Shown piece after piece: positions 6,414-12,470 of a DNA stretch of 15,958 nt. Both the position numbers and the translations under genes were made by a program. The DNA comes from an uncultured Lachnospiraceae bacterium. GTDB taxonomy: Bacteria > Bacillota_A > Clostridia > Lachnospirales > Lachnospiraceae. Numbering within the stretch: the first letter of the stretch is position 1; the number at the start of each line of letters is the position of its first letter. The stretch is taken from NCBI GenBank assembly GCA_902767195.1, contig CACXGS010000134.1, positions 1 through 15,958 on the forward strand. Reading direction: 5' to 3'. The notes under the pieces are model-generated. The model was not told the DNA's origin. It made no database searches and was given only the letters and a program-made list of their open reading frames with translations.

Positions 6414-7334
6414 GTGAAACAGGGATTATTCATCATTAATCCATCGTCCGGAACCCAGAATTTTATGGACAAAATAAAGGACATTACCGGAAGGCTGATT
6501 GTTAGTCAGATCTGTAATAAGATTGATGTTTTTTATACAGAGAAGGTGGATGATGCCTTGTTTAAAGCCGCCTCTTTAAGGCCGGGAGAGTATGACTTCG
6601 TTGTTTCTGTAGGAGGAGACGGGACCTTGAATGAAGTGATCAACGGAATCGTGATCAGCGGTTCGGAGATTCCTGTCGCCATTATATCAGCCGGCACGGT
6701 GAATGATTTTGCCTCCAGTCTTGTGCTGCCTCAGGAGCCGGAAGAGTTCTGTCAGATGATCCGGAACTATTCTACCCGCATGATCGACGTGGGAGCGGTC
6801 AATAATAAGTACTTTATTAATGTAGTTGCCGCCGGATTCATGTCGGATATCGGATTCAAGGTGACCAAGGACAAGAAAGCTTTTATGGGGAAGATGGCCT
6901 ATTATCTGGAAGGCATGGCTGAAGTCCCCAATCAGCTCGGCAACACTTTTCATATGAAGTTTACCACGGAGGAGAAGGTTGTCGATGAGGAGATCATGCT
7001 TTTCCTGGTGACCAATTCCAAGAGTGTGGGGGGCTTTAACGAGATGGCACCTCTCGCATCGGTTATGGACGGACTTCTCGATGTCGTTATTATTAAGAAG
7101 ATGGATATTTTCCAGATGATACCGCTTCTGATTTCCCTGCTTCAGGGCAATCATGTGAACCATCCGGCAGTGGAATATATCCAGACCAAGAAGGTAAAGG
7201 TGGAGAATCTTTCCGGCCAGGACATTATGGTTGATTATGACGGTGAATACCTGGATGACAGGTTCCCGTTGAATATACGTATATCAAAGCATGGAATATC
7301 ACTGCTGGTCACAGAGCAGGATAAAGAAGAATAG
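6414..7334 (+). CDS. Lipid kinase of the diacylglycerol kinase (DgkB/YegS/BmrU) family
   Basis: ATP-dependent kinase that probably phosphorylates diacylglycerol to phosphatidic acid, returning lipid released during envelope-polymer synthesis to phospholipid synthesis; it acts at the inner face of the membrane. 306 residues, normal for the family. Motifs: FIINPSSG (6-13), the nucleotide-binding SVGGDGTLNEVING (65-78), SAGTVNDFASSL (92-103), the segment GGFNEMAPLASVMDGLLDV (206-224), and DGE (276-278), all in the expected order. Translation starts at GTG 6414, nine bases after GGAGG. An ATG at 6409 runs out of frame into TGA after two codons. The next gene, serS, begins 17 bases after the stop, so they are probably co-transcribed. 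Substrate could be another lipid alcohol. Confidence 0.9.
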   Translation: MKQGLFIINPSSGTQNFMDKIKDITGRLIVSQICNKIDVFYTEKVDDALFKAASLRPGEYDFVVSVGGDGTLNEVINGIVISGSEIPVAIISAGTVNDFASSLVLPQEPEEFCQMIRNYSTRMIDVGAVNNKYFINVVAAGFMSDIGFKVTKDKKAFMGKMAYYLEGMAEVPNQLGNTFHMKFTTEEKVVDEEIMLFLVTNSKSVGGFNEMAPLASVMDGLLDVVIIKKMDIFQMIPLLISLLQGNHVNHPAVEYIQTKKVKVENLSGQDIMVDYDGEYLDDRFPLNIRISKHGISLLVTEQDKEE

Positions 7335-7351
7335 AGGGCAGGAGGAAATAT

Positions 7352-8638
7352 ATGTTAGATATCAGGTTTTTAAGAGAGAATCCGGAGATTGTAAAGCAGA
7401 ATATCCGCAATAAATTTCAGGATGAGAAGCTTCCACTGGTTGATGAAGTGATCGATCTTGACGCAGCCCGCAGGGCAGCACAGCAGGAAGCGGATGACCT
7501 TCGCTCTAACAGGAAGAAGATCTCCAAGCAGATTGGAGCCCTGATGAAACAGGGAAAGAAGGCGGAAGCGGAAGCGGTTAAAGAACAGGTTACCCGCAAC
7601 GCAGAGCGCCTGGCAGAACTGGAGGAGAAGGAAAGAGAGCTGGGAGAGAAAGTAAAGAAGATCATGATGACGATTCCCAATATCATCGATCCCAGTGTCC
7701 CCATCGGCAAAGATGACAGCGAGAACGTAGAAGTTCAGAAGTACGGGGAGCCGGTGGTTCCGGAATATGAGATTCCCTATCATACAGATATTATGAAGAG
7801 GTTCAACGGAATCGATCTCGACAGTGCGGCGAAGGTTGCAGGAAACGGATTCTATTATCTGATGGGGGACATTGCCCGTCTTCATTCTGCCGTAATCTCC
7901 TATGCCAGAGACTTTATGATCGATCGTGGTTTTACTTATTGTGTTCCGCCTTTTATGATCCGCAGCAATGTGGTGACGGGGGTTATGAGCTTTGACGAGA
8001 TGGATGCCATGATGTACAAGATTGAAGGGGAAGATCTGTACCTGATCGGAACCAGCGAGCATTCCATGATTGGAAAGTTTATTGATACCGTACTCCAGGA
8101 GGAGGAACTTCCGAAGACACTGACATCTTACTCTCCCTGTTTCCGCAAGGAAAAGGGAGCCCATGGTATTGAGGAGCGCGGTGTTTACCGCATTCATCAG
8201 TTTGAAAAGCAGGAAATGATCGTGGTCTGTGAGCCGGAGGACAGCCCCATGTGGTTTGATAAGCTCTGGCAGAACACCGTAGATCTTTTCCGGTCACTGG
8301 ATATCCCGGTAAGAACACTGGAGTGCTGTTCCGGAGATCTGGCCGACCTGAAAGTGAAGTCTGTTGATGTGGAAGCCTGGTCACCCAGACAGAAGAAATA
8401 CTTCGAGGTGGGAAGCTGTTCCAACCTGGGAGACGCTCAGGCCAGAAGACTGATGATTCGTGTTGTGGGAGAGAGAGGAAGACATTTTGCCCACACTTTG
8501 AACAATACGGTAGTGGCACCGCCCCGTATGCTGATTGCTTTTCTGGAGAACAATCTTAATGAAGACGGAAGTGTGAGTATTCCCAAGGTCCTTCGTCCCT
8601 ACATGGGCGGAATGGACAAGCTGGTGCCGGCCAACTAA
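7352..8638 (+). CDS. serS: Seryl-tRNA synthetase (class II)
   Basis: Charges tRNA-Ser (and tRNA-Sec where present) with serine using ATP. 428 residues. The N-terminal helical-hairpin tRNA-binding arm covers about residues 1-108 (coiled coil at 35-105, rich in Glu/Lys/Ala). The catalytic core contains GTSEHSMIG (233-241) in place of the usual TAE loop, motif 2 around CFRKEKGAHGIEERGVYR (263-280) with HQFEKQEM (282-289), ECCSGDL (324-330), EVGSCSNLGDAQARR (352-366), and motif 3 HTLNNTVVAPPRMLIAFLEN (381-400) with its arginine. Motif 3 differs from the common bacterial TLNGSGLAVGR, and the tail is EDGSVSIPKVLRPYM as usual. AGGAGG lies upstream of ATG. No T-box precedes it; expression probably depends on the lipid kinase promoter at 6331. 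Confidence 0.97.
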   Translation: MLDIRFLRENPEIVKQNIRNKFQDEKLPLVDEVIDLDAARRAAQQEADDLRSNRKKISKQIGALMKQGKKAEAEAVKEQVTRNAERLAELEEKERELGEKVKKIMMTIPNIIDPSVPIGKDDSENVEVQKYGEPVVPEYEIPYHTDIMKRFNGIDLDSAAKVAGNGFYYLMGDIARLHSAVISYARDFMIDRGFTYCVPPFMIRSNVVTGVMSFDEMDAMMYKIEGEDLYLIGTSEHSMIGKFIDTVLQEEELPKTLTSYSPCFRKEKGAHGIEERGVYRIHQFEKQEMIVVCEPEDSPMWFDKLWQNTVDLFRSLDIPVRTLECCSGDLADLKVKSVDVEAWSPRQKKYFEVGSCSNLGDAQARRLMIRVVGERGRHFAHTLNNTVVAPPRMLIAFLENNLNEDGSVSIPKVLRPYMGGMDKLVPAN

Positions 8639-8656
8639 ATTAATCAGGACGCAGCA

Positions 8657-8686
8657 AGAGCCCGCATGAACTATGCGGGCTCTTTT
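8657..8686. terminator. Terminator between convergent serS and carboxypeptidase gene
   Basis: Perfect 11-bp stem AGAGCCCGCAT (8657-8667) / ATGCGGGCTCT (8673-8683), five-base loop, short T run to 8686 on the plus strand. It sits 18 bases after the serS stop and 5 bases from the opposing stop at 8692. The minus-strand tail has only two T, so it serves mainly serS. Confidence 0.85.
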
Positions 8687-8691
8687 CATGT

Positions 8692-10281
8692 CTATACTGA
8701 CAAATTCCTTTGTTTACGTTTCATAACTCTCCGTTTTCGGCGCATCTCCGCATGCCGCACTCTCTTCCACTGGATCAGAAGAAAGATAATAAAAAGAACA
8801 ACGGCAGCGACTGCCAGCATGACCAGGAATTTGTAAGGGGTGACCTTGTTCCGGTTCACATTGGCGGTTTTCATTTTATCGTTCCGGTCGGAGTTATTAA
8901 AGGACTTTCCTGCGGGAGATTCCGCATCATAGGTTACCGGTACGGAACCCATCAGTTTTTTGCCATCGTAGATGTTGATATAGCCAAGCCTTCCCTTCTT
9001 TTTGTCCAGCTTGCTTTCAAACTTGCAGACGGCTTTTTTTGCGTCAAATTTCTGCTTGACCAGGATAGGGTAATCTTTGTCATAGGTGAACTCCAGAGCA
9101 CGGATTCCCTTGACAATCTTTTTATCCACAGTCTTTTTATTTTTCTCAATGTAGTCTTCCAAATCGAAGTCCCGGGCCGGGTGGATCGTCTTCACCTTGT
9201 CATAAGCCCAGCGATAAAGGTTGCGGCTGTCGATGTAGCTCCGGTCTGCCCCGTAATCTTTCAGGATAACACAGATCAGCCCGGTATCATCTTTTTCGGA
9301 GGCAGTAACCAGTGTGTTGAGGGCTGCCCGGGTGAATCCGGTCTTGGCGGCTTTGGCATTCTTGTAATAGTACTCAGAATTCTCCTGGAGAATCCTGGCG
9401 TGGTTGTAAAGCTCAATGGGAGCCTTGAGGGTATCGGACTTGATAGTGTAAGAGACGGTTCCGGCAATCTTGCGGAACTTGCTGTACTCCATGGCTTTTT
9501 TCATGATCAGAGCCATATCGTGGGCGGTTGTCACATGCTCCTCATTGGGAAGGCCGTGAGGATTCTTAAAGGTTGTATCCTTACAGCCAAGTTCTCTGGC
9601 CCGTCTGGTCATGAGCTTTGCGAACTCTTTGTCGGAGCCGGCTATGTGGCAGGCGATGGCTGCCCCGGCTTCGTTGGCGGAAGCCAGCATCAAAGCATAG
9701 AGAGACTGCTTCATAGACAGTTTAGCACCGGCCGGAATACCGGCAGAGCTGCTTCCCGCCTCCACAGTGTTGAGAATCTTTTCGGTATACTCCACGGTCT
9801 CATCCATGGAACAGTTCTCGATGGCAATCAGCGAGGTCATGACCTTGGTGATACTGGCCGGGTAACGCTTCACATCCCCCTGTTTGGAGTAGAGAGTATA
9901 GCCGCTTCTGGTATCGATCACAACGGAAGACTCTGCGGTGATATCGGGGGATCCGGATATCCCGTCCAGATCATACCAGGCACCGTTGTCACCGATGGGG
10001 TTGTCTTCGGAGACAAGGTTCTCGGAAGAAGCTTTTTCCTTTTCTGTCTGTGTTTCGGTCTTCTTCTCTTCTTTCTTTGTAGTTGCTTCGGTTTTCGTCT
10101 CTGTCTTTTCTTCTGTTACAGTTTCTGTTGTTGCCTGGGTAACCGCCGGATCCGGGGCAGCTGTCGTTGCCGCAGGGGTCTCTTTCTTGACCGGAATCTC
10201 CGGAATATCACTGGCAAAGCCGGTCAGACTGCATCCCAGAACCAATATGACAATAAGTAGCAGTGAACAGATCTTTTTCAT
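8692..10281 (-). CDS. D-alanyl-D-alanine carboxypeptidase (PBP5/DacF-type, S11)
   Basis: Trims the terminal D-Ala from peptidoglycan stem peptides on the outer face of the membrane. From the chosen start the protein has 529 residues. Signal peptide 1-23 (MKKICSLLLIVILVLGCS...); cleavage is plausible near GFA-S, and the LGC could also serve as an imperfect lipobox. A Thr/Glu/Lys-rich low-complexity linker follows at about 31-90. The S11 catalytic domain has all three motifs: SITK (S143, K146), SAN (201-203) and KTG (313-315). A PBP5-type beta domain follows (about 385-470), then a C-terminal membrane helix (about 485-505) and a very basic tail (KRVRHAEMRRKRR...). ATG at 10281 is preferred because AAAGGATGG lies upstream and the signal peptide starts there; an in-frame ATG at 10335 would place 18 residues before it and overlap the promoter. 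Monocistronic. Confidence 0.95.
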   Translation of the reverse strand: MKKICSLLLIVILVLGCSLTGFASDIPEIPVKKETPAATTAAPDPAVTQATTETVTEEKTETKTEATTKKEEKKTETQTEKEKASSENLVSEDNPIGDNGAWYDLDGISGSPDITAESSVVIDTRSGYTLYSKQGDVKRYPASITKVMTSLIAIENCSMDETVEYTEKILNTVEAGSSSAGIPAGAKLSMKQSLYALMLASANEAGAAIACHIAGSDKEFAKLMTRRARELGCKDTTFKNPHGLPNEEHVTTAHDMALIMKKAMEYSKFRKIAGTVSYTIKSDTLKAPIELYNHARILQENSEYYYKNAKAAKTGFTRAALNTLVTASEKDDTGLICVILKDYGADRSYIDSRNLYRWAYDKVKTIHPARDFDLEDYIEKNKKTVDKKIVKGIRALEFTYDKDYPILVKQKFDAKKAVCKFESKLDKKKGRLGYINIYDGKKLMGSVPVTYDAESPAGKSFNNSDRNDKMKTANVNRNKVTPYKFLVMLAVAAVVLFIIFLLIQWKRVRHAEMRRKRRVMKRKQRNLSV

Positions 10282-10293
10282 TGGTAACCATCC

Positions 10294-10323
10294 TTTACAA
10301 GTATTTGACTTTATTGATATAAT
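10294..10323 (+). promoter_or_regulatory. Possible promoter of trmB-HAD and the downstream operon
   Basis: -35 TTTACA (10294-10299), 18-base spacer, perfect -10 TATAAT (10318-10323), about 90 bases before the start codon. A second perfect TATAAT (10348-10353) lacks a good -35. The unit overlaps the leader of the divergent carboxypeptidase gene, so the two could interfere. Confidence 0.33.
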
Positions 10324-10343
10324 TCTAAAAAACACGTGGGTTT

Positions 10344-10372
10344 ATTGTATAATAAGTTTGCCATAAGTGCAA
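10344..10372 (-). promoter_or_regulatory. Predicted promoter of the carboxypeptidase gene
   Basis: Minus strand: -35 TTGCAC (10372-10367), 17-base spacer, -10 TACAAT (10349-10344), about 62 bases upstream of the chosen start. Confidence 0.55.
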
Positions 10373-10412
10373 GGAAAACCCTTGATTAATCTTTGAGACA
10401 GGAGAGGAAAAG

Positions 10413-11867
10413 ATGCGGCTGAGAAATGTGCGGGGATCTCGTGATCTGATCGCAAAAAGTCCATATGTGATAAAAGAACCGGAAAAGTATCGTGGGAAAT
10501 GGAAAGCTTTCTACGAAGATGAGAGGCCTCTTCATATAGAGATCGGCATGGGCAAGGGGAAGTTCCTCATGGAGCTTGCCCGAAAGAATCCCGGGATTCA
10601 CTATATCGGTATTGAGAAGTTTTCCAGTGTGCTGGTGAGAGCACTGGAGAAGATGGAGGAAGCCCCTCTGGAGAATGTCCATTTTCTCCGCATGGACGCA
10701 GAGCGTATCACCGATTGTTTCGGACCCGGGGAAGTGGGGAAGATCTATCTGAATTTTTCCGATCCCTGGCCCAAGGAGAGGCATGTGAAGAGGAGACTGA
10801 CATCGGTTCCCTTCCTGAAAAGATACGGACGAATCATGGCACCGGGTGCCAGTCTGGTCTTTAAGACCGACAACCGGGACCTATTTATATTTTCACTTAA
10901 GACAGTACCCGAAGCTGGTTGGTTCATGGAAAAACAGACCTTCGATCTTCACCACAGTGAATATAAAGAAGGCAACATCATGACAGAGTATGAAGAAAGA
11001 TTTGTAGAGAAAGGAGTACCGATCTGTATGATGGAGATTCACCCTGGCTATCTGCTGGCCAGTGACCTGGATGGGACAATGATGAGAAATGATTCGAAGC
11101 TGTCGGATTATACGAAAGATGTTCTGAGAAGAGCCATTCAACATGGTGTTGAGTTCCTGCCCACCTCGGGAAGGAGCTACCGGGCCGCCTATGATGCCAT
11201 CAAAGATATCGAAGGCATTCGATATTTCCTGGGTGGTAATGCCAGTGTGATTACGGATGTCAGAACAGAGGAGATTCTTAAACAGTGGATCATTCCCACA
11301 GAGGTGGCTTACAAAATATATCGTCTCATCCTGGATATGGGAGGATATGTGGAAATGTACTGTGAGAATGACGTTTATGTGGATAAAGGCCGGATTCCCA
11401 TTGCCTACGAATCGCCATTACCGGTTCCCTTTCTGGACAGTTTATTAGAGACTGTCATTCGGGTTCCTTCTATAGATCTGATGATCCGCCGGGGAATCAT
11501 GAAGGTCAACAAGATGCATATCATTTTCCCGGATTCCGGGGACAGGCTGGTACTGGCAAAAGAGCTTAGCCGCTTAAAAGAGGTCCAGTTCGCCTATCCC
11601 ACAAACAACAACATGGAAGTTTTCCCGGCCGACTGTAATAAGGACGTGGGGATGGAATATATCAGGGAGCTTTTGAACATCGAACCGGAACACACAATCG
11701 CCATGGGAGACAGCAATAACGATAAAGCGATGGTGGAATATGCCGCCCTGGGTATCGCTGTGGCCAATGCCATGGAAGAGCTAAAGGAAGCAGCGGACCT
11801 GGTGGTGGAAAGTAACGAGGAGGACGGACCGGCGAGATTTATAGATGCAAGGTTTTTGTCGGATTAG
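10413..11867 (+). CDS. trmB: Fusion of tRNA (guanine-N7-)-methyltransferase TrmB with a Cof-type HAD phosphatase
   Basis: A single open frame of 484 residues encodes two enzymes. Residues 1-208 form a complete TrmB, which makes m7G46 in tRNA with S-adenosylmethionine: HIEIGMGKGKFL (41-52, SAM loop), YIGIEKFSS (64-72), LNFSDPWPKERHVKRRL (113-129), FKTDN (150-154) and TEYEERF (191-197), ending where free TrmB proteins end. Residues 213-484 form a complete HAD-IIB (Cof/YidA-like) hydrolase: motif I SDLDGT with nucleophile D218 and D220, motif II TSGR (251-254), the C2 cap (about 270-390), motif III lysine K410 and motif IV GDSNND (432-437). I read the codons across the junction and found no stop. 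AAAGGAG at 11010-11016 followed by ATG at 11028 (M206) could allow a separate HAD product. The HAD substrate is probably a sugar phosphate or FMN-like phosphoester; unknown. Start has AGGAGAGG upstream. Confidence 0.93.
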   Translation: MRLRNVRGSRDLIAKSPYVIKEPEKYRGKWKAFYEDERPLHIEIGMGKGKFLMELARKNPGIHYIGIEKFSSVLVRALEKMEEAPLENVHFLRMDAERITDCFGPGEVGKIYLNFSDPWPKERHVKRRLTSVPFLKRYGRIMAPGASLVFKTDNRDLFIFSLKTVPEAGWFMEKQTFDLHHSEYKEGNIMTEYEERFVEKGVPICMMEIHPGYLLASDLDGTMMRNDSKLSDYTKDVLRRAIQHGVEFLPTSGRSYRAAYDAIKDIEGIRYFLGGNASVITDVRTEEILKQWIIPTEVAYKIYRLILDMGGYVEMYCENDVYVDKGRIPIAYESPLPVPFLDSLLETVIRVPSIDLMIRRGIMKVNKMHIIFPDSGDRLVLAKELSRLKEVQFAYPTNNNMEVFPADCNKDVGMEYIRELLNIEPEHTIAMGDSNNDKAMVEYAALGIAVANAMEELKEAADLVVESNEEDGPARFIDARFLSD

Positions 11868-11930
11868 ACGAATATTTGACATACAACAGCAAGGAGAAGT
11901 TTTTAGTGAAATAAGAAGGAGGAGCAGAGA

Positions 11931-12470
11931 ATGAATACAGGTGTACCGCAGGGGAAATTATATATGGAAGAATACAACCCGGAGTGGGAGGTTAACGGAA
12001 AGCAGGTCGTAGATCTTCTGAAACCGATTATTGTGAAGGCTGTCGATATCCGGCATGTGGGAAGCACCGCGGTAAAAGGAATGCTGGCCAAGCCCCTGAT
12101 TGATATTGCGGTAGGGATGCGGGAGCTTGAAGATATCATGGAATATGTGGATGAGCTGGAGAAGAGAGATATTCATTATTGGGGGGAAGTGGTCCCCGGG
12201 CAGAGAGAATTCTCCATAGATGATCCCAAGACCGGTAACAGACTGGTGCATATCCACGTTGTAACCTACGAAGGACCGTCCTGGGTCCGCTATAGGGACA
12301 TTACTGATTATCTTAATGCCGACGAAAAGGTGAGACGCTCTTACATTTTATTAAAAAAAGCACTGCTTTTGCGCTATGAAGACCGGCCGGAGAAATACGG
12401 ACCGGCTAAGACGGTTTATTTGGATGACTTAGAGGAGGACGCAATACTATGGAGGAAACAGCAGCAATGA
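11931..12470 (+). CDS. GrpB / UPF0157 family protein (nucleotidyltransferase-like fold)
   Basis: 179 residues, typical for this family, which resembles nucleotidyltransferases and is found fused to dephospho-CoA kinase in some bacteria; biochemical role poorly known. Family features in order: YNPEW (15-19), HVGSTAVKGMLAKPLIDI (42-59) with the GST motif and D58, HIHVV (107-111), YRDITDYLNA (121-130) and KYGPAKTVYLDDL (155-167). AAGGAGG lies eight bases upstream of ATG. The gene starts 63 bases after the TrmB-HAD stop; TTGACA at 11876-11881 in that gap has no convincing -10, so read-through is likely. Its end overlaps the start of the NRPS gene, implying translational coupling and possibly a shared role. 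It could supply or modify a cofactor or substrate for the NRPS, but this is speculation. Confidence 0.88.
   Translation: MNTGVPQGKLYMEEYNPEWEVNGKQVVDLLKPIIVKAVDIRHVGSTAVKGMLAKPLIDIAVGMRELEDIMEYVDELEKRDIHYWGEVVPGQREFSIDDPKTGNRLVHIHVVTYEGPSWVRYRDITDYLNADEKVRRSYILLKKALLLRYEDRPEKYGPAKTVYLDDLEEDAILWRKQQQ

Noticed and set aside
6409..6417. Alternative ATG start for the lipid kinase
   Set aside because: ATG at 6409 is out of frame and reaches TGA after two codons, and it is only four bases from GGAGG; GTG 6414 is in frame with proper spacing.
7335..7351. T-box riboswitch before serS
   Set aside because: Only 17 bases separate the genes, and no T-box sequence or antiterminator was seen upstream of the lipid kinase either.
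7370..8197. Long minus-strand frame (275 codons) opposite serS
   Set aside because: Shadow of a strongly conserved gene; no ribosome site, no recognisable domain.
8710..10260. Long open plus-strand frame (516 codons) opposite the carboxypeptidase gene
   Set aside because: It is antisense to a gene with intact SxxK, SxN and KTG motifs; its translation is a low-complexity Gly/Phe/Cys-rich product without recognisable domains or a ribosome site.
10282..10335. Upstream in-frame ATG at 10335 as carboxypeptidase start
   Set aside because: It would place 18 residues ahead of a clear signal peptide and start within the promoter area; ATG 10281 has a good ribosome site.
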